Shown here one piece after another: positions 43,652 through 52,655 of a stretch of DNA of 64,000 nt. The notes beneath the pieces are model-generated. The model worked only from the letters and a program-made list of their open reading frames with translations. It did not search any database and had not been told where the DNA came from. This DNA comes from Treponema sp. Marseille-Q3903 (GTDB lineage Bacteria > Spirochaetota > Spirochaetia > Treponematales > Treponemataceae). Made by a program: the position numbers and the translations under genes. Position 1 is the stretch's first letter. The number at the start of each line of letters is the position of its first letter. Location of the stretch: contig NZ_JACSEU010000001.1 in assembly GCF_014334335.1 (NCBI RefSeq), forward strand, positions 1,426,001 through 1,490,000, written 5' to 3'.

Positions 43652-44742
43652 AAGTTGCAATTGTACATTACTGGCTCGTAACGATGCGCGGTGGTGAAAA
43701 AGTCCTTGAAGAACTCTGTAAAATTTATCCTGAAGCTGATATTTACACGAATGTCTATAACGAAAAAAATATTTCAGAGACGATAAAAAAACATAAAATA
43801 TATACGACAAAAGTCAATAAATACCCTTTTGCAAAAAAATTATATCAAAAATATATGCCTTTTATGCCGAACGCTCTTATGGAGTTGGATTTAACTTCTT
43901 ATGATTTAATTATTTCAAGTGAATCCGGCCCTGCAAAAGGAGTCTGCCCTAACCCAAACGCATTTCATCTGTGTTATTGCCATACCCCTATGCGTTATCT
44001 ATGGGATATGTATCATCAATATTTTTCAAAATCAAACGCAATCGTAAAGTTTTTTATGAAAAAGATGATTCCGAGTTTGCGGCAGTGGGATGTTATGTCG
44101 AGCAATTTGGTAGATCATTTTGTTGCAAACTCTTCATTTGTCGCTTCCCGAATAAAGCGCTATTATAATCGAGAATCAGATGTCGTTTTTCCGCCTTGCA
44201 ACATAAACAAATACATAAATAATCCTCGCAATCCAAAAGATTTTTACCTTTTTTTTGGACAACTAGTAGGATATAAACGTGCAGACATTGCGATTGAAGC
44301 CTGCATCAAAGCCGGACGAAAAATCGTAGTGATTGGAGATGGAAAATCAAAAGACGCTAGAAGATATGTCCGTTCAGGTCTCGTCGTTTTTACAGGACGA
44401 GTGAGCGATGAAAAAGTTGCCGAATTTTTAAGTCAGGCAAAAGCTCTTTTATTTCCGGGTATAGAAGACTTTGGAATTATTCCTGTAGAAGCAAACTCTG
44501 CCGGATGTCCTGTAATTGCATATCGTAAAGGCGGCGCAATAGATTCTATCAAAGAAAACGTCACCGGTTTATTTTTTGATGAACAGACAACAGACTCCTT
44601 AGTAGAATGTATTAAAAAATTCGAAGACAATGCAAAGCAGTTTTCAGATAGAGAATCATATACAAAACACGTCCGGCAGTTTGCTCCTGAAGAATTTATC
44701 TTCAAAATGAAAAAACTGCTCGATGAAAGAAAACGTATTTAG
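43648..44742 (+). CDS. GT4-family glycosyltransferase, mannosyltransferase-like
   Basis: The 364-residue GT-B protein begins MKVAIVHYWLVTMRGGEKVL, then shows CYCHTPMRYLWDMYHQY, FVANSSFVASRIKRYY, VVFPPCNINKY, LFFGQLVGYKRADIAI and FPGIEDFGIIPVEANSAG. The CHTPMRYLWD and EDFGIxPVE motifs are typical of GDP-mannose-using GT4 enzymes such as WbaZ. The stop codon overlaps that of the convergent barrel gene by four bases, so no terminator sits between them. Confidence 0.88.
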   Translation: MKVAIVHYWLVTMRGGEKVLEELCKIYPEADIYTNVYNEKNISETIKKHKIYTTKVNKYPFAKKLYQKYMPFMPNALMELDLTSYDLIISSESGPAKGVCPNPNAFHLCYCHTPMRYLWDMYHQYFSKSNAIVKFFMKKMIPSLRQWDVMSSNLVDHFVANSSFVASRIKRYYNRESDVVFPPCNINKYINNPRNPKDFYLFFGQLVGYKRADIAIEACIKAGRKIVVIGDGKSKDARRYVRSGLVVFTGRVSDEKVAEFLSQAKALLFPGIEDFGIIPVEANSAGCPVIAYRKGGAIDSIKENVTGLFFDEQTTDSLVECIKKFEDNAKQFSDRESYTKHVRQFAPEEFIFKMKKLLDERKRI

Positions 44743-46646
44743 AATGAAAACTTTGCACCAATTGTAAGCACAGAGCCAAAAATCAACGGATATTCTTCCG
44801 TATTTACAGTTGAATATGGCGTATTAAAATTTGCGCCTTTCGACGCTCGTCCGCTTTTATCATAAGAATTATAATCGATCATTGTATAATAACTGACAAT
44901 AAATCCTAGATTGCCGTACAGTTCAACAGGAACTTTTGATTTTGACAGATTTAACTTACCGCCAAAAGACAGCACGTGAATCCAGTTATAAGCGCCGTCG
45001 TGTAAAAAATATTTTTTCAAACTGTCGCGATTATACGGAGTCATCTCGGAATATAAAGAGCTTCCGGGAACTTGTTGAGAACCATAATCAGCTCCGTGTC
45101 GGATAAATTGATACGAAGCATTGAAATCAAAAATGCTGACAGGAGTCCAATCAAACTTAAGTAAAAATTCATCTGAATTCGGCGGAAGATAATATCCAAG
45201 ACATTCGCCATTGTTTGTATAGTTTTCACTTATGTAATAAGGATACCACGGCGTGTAGTTGATCGCATGATGTGTATAACAATATGGCTCAATTTTTGTG
45301 TAACGGAATGAAATAGTCGCAAGAGCAAGTTTGGGAACAACATATTTTACGCCTGCTTGATAAGCAAACATGTCTCTTGAATCTGTGAACGGGTTATTAT
45401 TTAAACCATTAATTTCGTCAATAAAGCAAGAAGTCCAAACTTCACCGATATTCGGTAATCTCAATTTTAGGTCTGCAAATAACGAGAGATTGTCACAGTC
45501 CCCTATATGGTTTTGATATTCAAGATAACTTGTAAGCGGAAAAATATACCCGATTTCAAAACGCTTCGGCCAGACTACAGTACCTCCGAAATCAGCATGA
45601 ACATGTTTTGTATCTATTTCAATCATGTTTACAGAAAAAGCATTCTGCCACATCTGCGTGTCGTCATATTTTGAAGGATTTGATTTTGGTAAATAATTCT
45701 TGTTGATATAGTCCTGATTCGGATATTCAAGAATTCCTGTAACGCTTGTATATTTTATAAAAGAAAAAGGATTTGCTTGAAAGTCTACAGAGAAAAAAGG
45801 CTGTGCTTTTGAATTTAACACAAGAGAACTCCCCTCGTTCATTCCCGCAATCTCTCGTCTAAAGCGACCGCCTCCAACAATAATTTTTTCATCAAGAAAT
45901 GACGTTCTCATCTCAGATTCAACACCGCCGCTTAAACCTGTTTTAAATGCCCAGCCTTCAAGACCTGATGCACTCATGTTTTCAAGATAGTACATCTGAC
46001 CGTTCCATCTTTTAGAATATGAATACGGCAGATAAGCTGTGTTTAAATATTTTTTTATTGTTCTCTCTTGGCTTCCACTGCTTCCTGTATCATACCATGC
46101 GTAACCGCATAAATAATCATCTGAAAGATGAACCAAAGGCATCCTTGTCAAATCTGCGACAGCCTTAATCATGTAAGAAAAATTGTCTCCAATATCGCCT
46201 CTAAACCGAATCTGAAAAAGGTTGTCGAATCCCCACTGTAAGTAAGATTTTTTATTGTAAAGTCCACCTGAAGCTATTGTCTCATTAGATGAATCATATA
46301 AAAACAACACGTGAACTTTGCTGTCTTTTGAATTTTGAAATCTAAAATTGACAACGCTGTTTTTTTTGCCATCGTCAAGCATATTTTTGTTTTTATAATC
46401 ATTTAAAAGCTGAATAAACTCTTGTGAAAAATCAACGCCGCTTTCAAGAATTTCATCGACTGCCTTAAGAATCATTTTTTTTGGATACGGTTTATTACCG
46501 GAAAGCGATAAAATCACACCTTTCAACTTTGCATAATCTAGGATGTTATATATTTCATTACCTAATTCTTCGGAAACATAATTTTGAGTAAATGCCGAGA
46601 AGAACATTGTCAGCAAAGTCAAAGTAGTTAAAATTATTTTTTTCAT
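44739..46646 (-). CDS. Outer-membrane beta-barrel protein, Wzi-like candidate
   Basis: Predicted outer-membrane protein of 635 residues. The signal peptide (about 1-21, ending FSAFTQ) supports the start at 46646, which also has AGGGAA upstream. The first 80 residues are helical (EIYNILDYAKLKGV), and from about 95 on the protein is an aromatic-rich barrel ending TIGAKFSF with a terminal Phe. It lies 23 bases downstream of a similar gene on the same strand. Assignment to the Wzi-type capsule-assembly group is by general architecture and location beside glycosyltransferase genes; a general porin or adhesin cannot be excluded. Confidence 0.55.
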   Translation of the reverse strand: MKKIILTTLTLLTMFFSAFTQNYVSEELGNEIYNILDYAKLKGVILSLSGNKPYPKKMILKAVDEILESGVDFSQEFIQLLNDYKNKNMLDDGKKNSVVNFRFQNSKDSKVHVLFLYDSSNETIASGGLYNKKSYLQWGFDNLFQIRFRGDIGDNFSYMIKAVADLTRMPLVHLSDDYLCGYAWYDTGSSGSQERTIKKYLNTAYLPYSYSKRWNGQMYYLENMSASGLEGWAFKTGLSGGVESEMRTSFLDEKIIVGGGRFRREIAGMNEGSSLVLNSKAQPFFSVDFQANPFSFIKYTSVTGILEYPNQDYINKNYLPKSNPSKYDDTQMWQNAFSVNMIEIDTKHVHADFGGTVVWPKRFEIGYIFPLTSYLEYQNHIGDCDNLSLFADLKLRLPNIGEVWTSCFIDEINGLNNNPFTDSRDMFAYQAGVKYVVPKLALATISFRYTKIEPYCYTHHAINYTPWYPYYISENYTNNGECLGYYLPPNSDEFLLKFDWTPVSIFDFNASYQFIRHGADYGSQQVPGSSLYSEMTPYNRDSLKKYFLHDGAYNWIHVLSFGGKLNLSKSKVPVELYGNLGFIVSYYTMIDYNSYDKSGRASKGANFNTPYSTVNTEEYPLIFGSVLTIGAKFSF

Positions 46647-46669
46647 GGTTTTTCCCTTATTTCCCTTAT

Positions 46670-48355
46670 TTAAAACAAATTGCATTCGACAGCTGCTGAA
46701 AGTTCAATTCCATGCTGAAAATTGCCTGGCAAGTTGTTGCAATTAAAAATAAAAGAATACACTGTCTGAGCCATAACACTTATATGTTTATTAAAAATGT
46801 ATTTTCCTTTTAATGCGATCGTATTTGTGTATTCAATATCGCCTGTCATCCACATATTGCGGCTTTCTTTGACAGCGTTTTTTCTTTCTTCTTCGTTTTT
46901 TGCTTCGTTGTATTTAACCCATGGATAATAATGATATCTTCCATCGGCTTTACTTTTTTGGCTGAATAAGTATTGTGCAGAGTTTCTTCCGTGTAATGCG
47001 AGAAGATATGAGATTCCAGCTTCCCATTTTGCATGATTTTGATATTCGGCGCTGAGTTGGGCTGCAAATGTATCAGGACCGAGAGGAGAACCTATCCAAG
47101 TGTAAATTGGTCCACCGCGATGCATATCGTATCTTTCTTTGAGCAAAGACCAGTCGGGGCTCTGTTTTACGTATAGATACGGAGATGTATATAGTCCTTC
47201 AAAACCTATGCTCAAGTAGTTATCAAATAGTGGAATGTTGTATTTTATACCGATTTGCCCACCTAAACTGTCCGGCATGCAAAGAGCTTTGTCAGAACGA
47301 TTTCCACCCGGATCGAGCATTTCATTTTGCGCATACATTCCATAAATTGTTAAATTTGATATAGGAGTATATTCAAAATTCATGCAAAAATATGCACAGA
47401 ATTTCCCTTCACCGTAATGTTCATAATCGCCTTTAGGCATTTTGTTTCCATACTGCGTCCAAGAGCCGAAAGAATGCATCGCCATAAGCGGATTCAAATA
47501 TCGCAGTTCAAAAGAATCGTTCAAAAGAGAGCCTTCAATAACTCCAATATAAAAGTTTTTGAAAGGTCTGACTCTCAGCTCGTGCAGATATAAATACTTA
47601 TCGACATCGACTTGCGCCACATCGATAGAATATTTTACATAATCGGAATACAGATCAAGCTTAAAATATACGTCAGTTTCAAAAGTATCGTTGTATACGA
47701 TGCTTCCTAATTTTGATTTTCCGATTTTAAGACCTTCTTTTCCGATAATAAAATTAAATCCCCAATTTTTAAAACTGTGCGCTATGCTTGAATATACAAA
47801 CCGCGGTTGCATAAATTCAATCTCGCTGATTCCAAAAGGAATATTTGTAAGATTATTTTTTTCCTGCTGAGCATAATAATTTTTGCCTACGAAATAATCT
47901 GATTGAATTGTAACCCAGTTTGAAAACCCGATGATTGCAGGGAACGTAATTGCATTGTCGTTAAAAAAGTAATTGAAAGTCCAGTTTATTTGTGGATTTG
48001 ATTTAAAGTAGAGTTCAGGAGAAGCAATTGCGTTGACAAAAAAGATTAAATCGCTGTTTTTCACAAAGTTTTTTTTGTTTTCTTCTTCAAAAAAAGATGT
48101 GCATTTGTCATAAAGGACTTTCCCTGAATCAGACAGATTTTCGTATTCGATTTTATCTAGGTAATATTTCATCTCAAAAATTGTCATAGGCTGTACATCT
48201 AAAAATTGTGTTAGCCCTGCTTCTGAAGAAATCGTATTTAAAGCATCATAAACCCAATGTCTGCTTTTTATCACTTGTGTGTTGTTTTGAGCTGAAAAAA
48301 ACGAGTACGAAAATAAAAATAAAATTGAAATTGAAAGAAAAAATCTTTTCCGCAT
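46670..48355 (-). CDS. Outer-membrane beta-barrel protein, Wzi-like candidate
   Basis: The 561-residue product has a signal peptide (about 1-22, ending SFFSAQ), a helical N-terminal segment SRHWVYDALNTISSEAGL of the kind seen before Wzi-type barrels, and a long aromatic-rich strand region ending SAAVECNLF. It includes PLMAMHSFGSWTQYG and TSPYLYVKQSPDW within the barrel. First gene of a two-gene minus-strand unit, divergent from the WbaP-type gene, with a shared 87-base region containing a 12-bp inverted repeat. A role in anchoring or exporting the locus polymer is inferred. Confidence 0.58.
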   Translation of the reverse strand: MRKRFFLSISILFLFSYSFFSAQNNTQVIKSRHWVYDALNTISSEAGLTQFLDVQPMTIFEMKYYLDKIEYENLSDSGKVLYDKCTSFFEEENKKNFVKNSDLIFFVNAIASPELYFKSNPQINWTFNYFFNDNAITFPAIIGFSNWVTIQSDYFVGKNYYAQQEKNNLTNIPFGISEIEFMQPRFVYSSIAHSFKNWGFNFIIGKEGLKIGKSKLGSIVYNDTFETDVYFKLDLYSDYVKYSIDVAQVDVDKYLYLHELRVRPFKNFYIGVIEGSLLNDSFELRYLNPLMAMHSFGSWTQYGNKMPKGDYEHYGEGKFCAYFCMNFEYTPISNLTIYGMYAQNEMLDPGGNRSDKALCMPDSLGGQIGIKYNIPLFDNYLSIGFEGLYTSPYLYVKQSPDWSLLKERYDMHRGGPIYTWIGSPLGPDTFAAQLSAEYQNHAKWEAGISYLLALHGRNSAQYLFSQKSKADGRYHYYPWVKYNEAKNEEERKNAVKESRNMWMTGDIEYTNTIALKGKYIFNKHISVMAQTVYSFIFNCNNLPGNFQHGIELSAAVECNLF

Positions 48356-48382
48356 TTAAAAAAAATAACATTTTTTCCCATT

Positions 48383-48420
48383 TTTTACAATTGCAAAACT
48401 AAACATTCGCAGTTGTAAAA
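48383..48420. repeat. Inverted repeat in the divergent region before the WbaP-type gene
   Basis: Arms 48383-48394 and 48409-48420 pair over 12 positions (one G-U) around a 14-base loop. It may be a shared operator or cruciform; no regulator is known. Confidence 0.4.
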
Positions 48421-48442
48421 AAAATAATCTCATAGTAGAATT

Positions 48443-49912
48443 ATGAAGATGTCGCTCGACGAGTTTACAAAATATTTACGAAAAAATTTTCCTCACAGAA
48501 GTTCTTTCATTTCGGGTTTTTCTTTATTTTTGGTTGACACTTTAATTCTCAGTTTGTGTTTTGTAATCGGTTTTTTTATAGCGAACCTCATTTCTCCTTC
48601 TCCTCTAAATTTCAAATCAGTAATAAACTATTTTATTTTTGTTCCGTTTATCTTGATTTTATATGGAGTTACAGGGCTTTATCCTGGAATTATGATTCCT
48701 CCAACTGAAGAAGTTCAAAAATTTACCGCATGCAATTTTTTCGGATTCACTGCAATTTTAATTGCACTTATTTTTTCTGATTATGTAGATATTGAAGAAG
48801 TAAAGAAATTTATTATTCGCGACAGCTATAACAGAGCCATAGCACTCGCATTTTTCTTTTCATTTTTCATCTCGATATTTCTCATGCCGGGAGTTCGCCA
48901 ATTTTCAAAGATTCTATTCTCTCGTTACAAATGGTGGGGAGTTCCCTCGATCATCTACTGTACAGGAAACAGCGCTGATGAAGTTATAGACAGAATGATT
49001 GCGCACAAATCTTTAGGTTATCATCCCGCAGCAATAATTGATTCATCTGCAACAAAAAATGGAGAATACAAAGGGATTCCTGTTTTTCCGCCTTCTGATG
49101 ATATCTTAAAGAGGATAAAGGCATATAACATAAAAACAGCAGTTATATGCAGCTATAAGGGAGAAATCAGAGAAATCATGTACTCTTACAGATATACGAT
49201 TTCAGTTGCTCTCAATCAAAGCACATTTACGTCAACACAGCAGATAAAAGATATTGCAGGAATCATCGGTTTCTCTTCAATCCACAATTTGACTTTTAAA
49301 TTTAATCTTTTAATCAAACGGCTTATGGATATCTGCATTATTGTCTTTTTCAGTCCAATATGGATTCCGGTTTTCATTATTCTTGCAATTATAACTAAAC
49401 TCACTTCAAAAGGTCCTGTTTTCTACTGCCACAAACGAGTTGGAAAAAACGGAAAAAGCATCAGCTGTCTGAAATTCCGTTCAATGTGCATAAACTCGCA
49501 GGAAATACTCAAAGAGATTCTTGAAACAGATCCTGTCCGTCGTGCTGAATGGGAAAAAGACAGAAAATTTACAGATGATCCGCGCATAACAAAATGGGGC
49601 AAATTTTTAAGAAAGACAAGCCTTGATGAACTTCCACAGCTTTTGAATATCATTGCCGGACAGATGAGCCTTACAGGACCTCGTCCTGTGACTGAACCTG
49701 AACTTGTAAAATATGGCAGTTATAAAGATTATGTGCTTTCAGTTACGCCGGGACTGTCGGGGATGTGGCAGATTTCAGGACGGTCAGACACAAGTTACGA
49801 AGAGAGAATTGCGCTTGATTCTTACTATATCCAAAACTGGTCAATCTGGCTTGATATTTGGATTTTAATAAAAACTGTTTATGTAGTTCTGCTTGGCAAA
49901 GGTGCATACTGA
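48443..49912 (+). CDS. WbaP-type undecaprenyl-phosphate sugar phosphotransferase
   Basis: Polyprenol-phosphate hexose-1-phosphate transferase, the committed first step of lipid-linked repeat-unit synthesis. The 489-residue protein has four or five N-terminal membrane segments (about 20-155), a soluble CoA-binding-like domain (about 165-260), one membrane hairpin (RLMDICIIVFFSPIWIPVF) and the C-terminal catalytic domain with KFRSMCINS, FLRKTSLDELPQLLN, MSLTGPRPV and PGLSGMWQISGR. This arrangement is the WbaP/WcaJ large form. The Omp85-like gene follows at once. The transferred sugar is unknown. Confidence 0.92.
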   Translation: MKMSLDEFTKYLRKNFPHRSSFISGFSLFLVDTLILSLCFVIGFFIANLISPSPLNFKSVINYFIFVPFILILYGVTGLYPGIMIPPTEEVQKFTACNFFGFTAILIALIFSDYVDIEEVKKFIIRDSYNRAIALAFFFSFFISIFLMPGVRQFSKILFSRYKWWGVPSIIYCTGNSADEVIDRMIAHKSLGYHPAAIIDSSATKNGEYKGIPVFPPSDDILKRIKAYNIKTAVICSYKGEIREIMYSYRYTISVALNQSTFTSTQQIKDIAGIIGFSSIHNLTFKFNLLIKRLMDICIIVFFSPIWIPVFIILAIITKLTSKGPVFYCHKRVGKNGKSISCLKFRSMCINSQEILKEILETDPVRRAEWEKDRKFTDDPRITKWGKFLRKTSLDELPQLLNIIAGQMSLTGPRPVTEPELVKYGSYKDYVLSVTPGLSGMWQISGRSDTSYEERIALDSYYIQNWSIWLDIWILIKTVYVVLLGKGAY

Positions 49913-49914
49913 TA

Positions 49915-51528
49915 ATGAAAAAAGTAATTTTTTGTCTGTGCCTGATTTTTAATTTTTTCTTTGCCTTTTCACAGCAGCCGGAAACTTCAGATTCATCATA
50001 TCCGATAAATGAAACAGGATATAAAATTTCAGCTACAGAATACTCAATCACTGAATCAGGTTTTAAATTTCTTGGAAAAACTGGCAAAGCAGCACTTTTT
50101 AGAAATTATCCACTCGATAAAAAAAGAATCTTTAAAAACGAAGACGAGTTGTCTCAATATCTCGAAAAATATAAAAAAGAATTAATCAACTCAAGGCATT
50201 TTCAAAGCGTCGATATCTCATACGAATCAGTTATCGGTTCAAATAAATCAGCTTCACCTTCGGATAATTATGATAAAAACATTACAGATATAATTGTAAA
50301 AATAGCGTTGCATGATTCTCTCCATCTTCTTGCAATACCTTATGGAAAATATAACTCAAATTCAGGGCTTTCGTTTAAAATAAAAGTCAAAGATACTAAC
50401 TTTTTGGGTACGATGAATCCGTTGAATGCTGAAATCGCTTTAAAGCACTCATCAAAAGGGCTTGAACCTGTTGCAGGGTTTTCTTATGATTTTCCATTTA
50501 CAATCGGCAAAATTTCTGCTGCGTGGCTGAACAATTACGAAATTTCATATACGATTGGAAATAAAACTCCTGAATGGAATCTAAAAACAGGGGTAAAATT
50601 TCTTTTTCCTTACGAAAATATTTCTTTTGTATGCGAAGCGTATCAGTATTTTTTTAAAAATTACGATTATCAAAAATTTAATGATGATACATATTTTAAA
50701 GAAGAAGCAATTTTTTCGATGCCGATAATTCTCGCAAAATTTGAAAACCTTTCAAAACTGTATTATATACCGTATATTTCATTTGATTACAATTGGGATT
50801 TTGACGGAATTTCAAAAGGAAATTCGGATCTTTCAAGCCCTGCCGTCACAATCGGACAGAAAATATATTCCGCAAAAGTAAACTGGAATGATAATTTTCG
50901 AACTGGTTATGATATTGTTTTTAAAAACTCGTATACATACAACTTTCAAAGAAATGATTTTTCGCCTTATATCTCTTTAGAAGCAAAATTTTATGCGAAT
51001 ACACAGCTGTTCGATACTCCTGTCTTAAACATATATGGTTTTTCTCTTGATTTTTATGCATTTCATTATTTTTACAATTCGGGAAACACATACAGTTACG
51101 GTGAAAAAATCGGTCCACGTTTGCGAGGAATTCTTGACGAACAAAATGATATAAACTACGGAAACCTCACAGACCCAATGGCTCCAAAATATTCAACTTC
51201 TACAGCAGTCGTTGTAAATTTTGATTTTCCATTCCATCTTTTTACGACCGATTTTAAATATCAGCTCATCAACTTCAGCTGTCAGCTCTCTCCTTTTTTT
51301 GATGCTGCTTTGATTTATAACAGAGAGACAAGCGAAATGCTTTCTATAAAAGAAGGCTTATATGCAGCAGGGCTCGAAGTTCTTGTCTATCCGCTTAAAT
51401 GGTCAAGTTACACAATTCGTGCAAGTATAGGTTTTGATATAAAAAAGATTTTAAAATCAGATGAAGATAAGTTATCAGCGCTTTTTCACAATAACGAAGT
51501 GTTCATCGGAATTGGACTTTTCTATTGA
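49915..51528 (+). CDS. Omp85/BamA-superfamily-like outer-membrane protein with one POTRA
   Basis: Exported 537-residue protein with a signal peptide (about 1-20, FFFAFSQQ). Residues about 65-140 look like a single POTRA domain (KNEDELSQYLEKYKKELINS, then HFQSVDIS and ITDIIVKIALHD). The rest is a beta-barrel starting with SGLSFKIKVKDTNFLGTMNP, as in BamA/TamA/FhaC barrels, and ending VFIGIGLFY. It begins two bases after the WbaP-type stop, so it is co-transcribed with the polysaccharide initiating enzyme. BamA itself has five POTRAs and is much longer; this is a distinct paralogue of unknown task. Confidence 0.65.
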   Translation: MKKVIFCLCLIFNFFFAFSQQPETSDSSYPINETGYKISATEYSITESGFKFLGKTGKAALFRNYPLDKKRIFKNEDELSQYLEKYKKELINSRHFQSVDISYESVIGSNKSASPSDNYDKNITDIIVKIALHDSLHLLAIPYGKYNSNSGLSFKIKVKDTNFLGTMNPLNAEIALKHSSKGLEPVAGFSYDFPFTIGKISAAWLNNYEISYTIGNKTPEWNLKTGVKFLFPYENISFVCEAYQYFFKNYDYQKFNDDTYFKEEAIFSMPIILAKFENLSKLYYIPYISFDYNWDFDGISKGNSDLSSPAVTIGQKIYSAKVNWNDNFRTGYDIVFKNSYTYNFQRNDFSPYISLEAKFYANTQLFDTPVLNIYGFSLDFYAFHYFYNSGNTYSYGEKIGPRLRGILDEQNDINYGNLTDPMAPKYSTSTAVVVNFDFPFHLFTTDFKYQLINFSCQLSPFFDAALIYNRETSEMLSIKEGLYAAGLEVLVYPLKWSSYTIRASIGFDIKKILKSDEDKLSALFHNNEVFIGIGLFY

Positions 51529-51535
51529 TTTTGAT

Positions 51536-52630
51536 TTAGTCTATTTGTGACATAATCAAAACTGCGTTTTTCTGCCAGTATTCATCAGGCATATACTGTA
51601 CAAGAACTTTTAAAAGATTTCTCGAAAACTTTTTATATCCGGCTTTCTCTGCGTAGAGTGCAAAAATATTAAAACTTTGCCAGACTCCGTATTTATTGCC
51701 CCATTCAATTATGTCATTGTAAAATGATACTTCTTGAAAAAATGTTTCGAGGTCTTTGTAAGAATATTCTGAATTGCGAAACTGAAGGATTTCAATTGTC
51801 TTTGTCAGGCTTGTGATAACGCTCAACGAAGCAAAATCAATCGCTTTATCGAGGGCACCTTCATCATAGTAATATTTTGCAAGCTGATTGTAAGCGTCAA
51901 TCGAATTGTAAGAATCAGCTCTGTAAAGATTAAAAAACTTTGCCATCGAATCGTCTTTTTCCGATTCCAAGACAAATCGCATCGCACTTTTCAAGGCTCT
52001 ATCTTTAAAATTTTTATCTTCTGTCAAAATATTTAAAAGGCGGATTTCCATTTTTTCTTTATCATTTTTCAATCTGCTTATATCGGCGAGCATGTACAAA
52101 ATTTCATATTTTTCGTCAGGAATATCAAGTACGGCAGAATTTTCAAGCGCCAGATTGTAATATTGTTCGGCAAAAGTGTATTCGCCTTCCAATTTGTAAA
52201 TGTCCCCGATTATTTTGTGCGCTTCGGGGTAAACTTTTGACGCATTCATATAATCAAGAAGATTTTGCAAAGAGTTGTTAAAATAATCATTTCCTTTCTT
52301 TTTGAGATAGCTGTTTATAATGCTGATTGTCTCTTTTTCTTTGCGGCTTTCAAGAATTTTCAAAATTGATGATATGCTGTCTCCTGCCATTTGAACTTTT
52401 TTAGAAGAAAGGGATTTTTTCAACACATCGATCTGCTTTTCAATCTGCTGACTCCTGTATAAAATCGCGTTTTCTGAATATTTCAACGCTTTTCCATAGT
52501 CCTGTTCGTCAAACGCCTCAACAGCTTTGCGATACTCTTTTACGCTCTGGTCAACAGACTCTGTGCTGACCGCAAAAAAATTAAAACTCAATAAAAAAAA
52601 CGTAAAAACAAAACTTGTGATTTTTCTCAT
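51536..52630 (-). CDS. Exported TPR-like repeat protein
   Basis: The 364 residues start with a signal peptide (about 1-21, ending NFFAVS). The body is all helical with TPR-type units, for example YRKAVEAFDEQDYGKALKYS, IGDIYKLEGEYTFAEQYYNL and QLAKYYYDEGALDKAIDFAS. TPR proteins mediate complex assembly, here in the periplasm or at the envelope. The start at 52630 fits the signal peptide. It lies 25 bases after ispG on the same strand, so it is probably co-transcribed, and it converges on the Omp85-like gene with an 8-base gap. Confidence 0.8.
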   Translation of the reverse strand: MRKITSFVFTFFLLSFNFFAVSTESVDQSVKEYRKAVEAFDEQDYGKALKYSENAILYRSQQIEKQIDVLKKSLSSKKVQMAGDSISSILKILESRKEKETISIINSYLKKKGNDYFNNSLQNLLDYMNASKVYPEAHKIIGDIYKLEGEYTFAEQYYNLALENSAVLDIPDEKYEILYMLADISRLKNDKEKMEIRLLNILTEDKNFKDRALKSAMRFVLESEKDDSMAKFFNLYRADSYNSIDAYNQLAKYYYDEGALDKAIDFASLSVITSLTKTIEILQFRNSEYSYKDLETFFQEVSFYNDIIEWGNKYGVWQSFNIFALYAEKAGYKKFSRNLLKVLVQYMPDEYWQKNAVLIMSQID

Positions 52631-52655
52631 ATTATAAACATCCAAAATCTGATCG

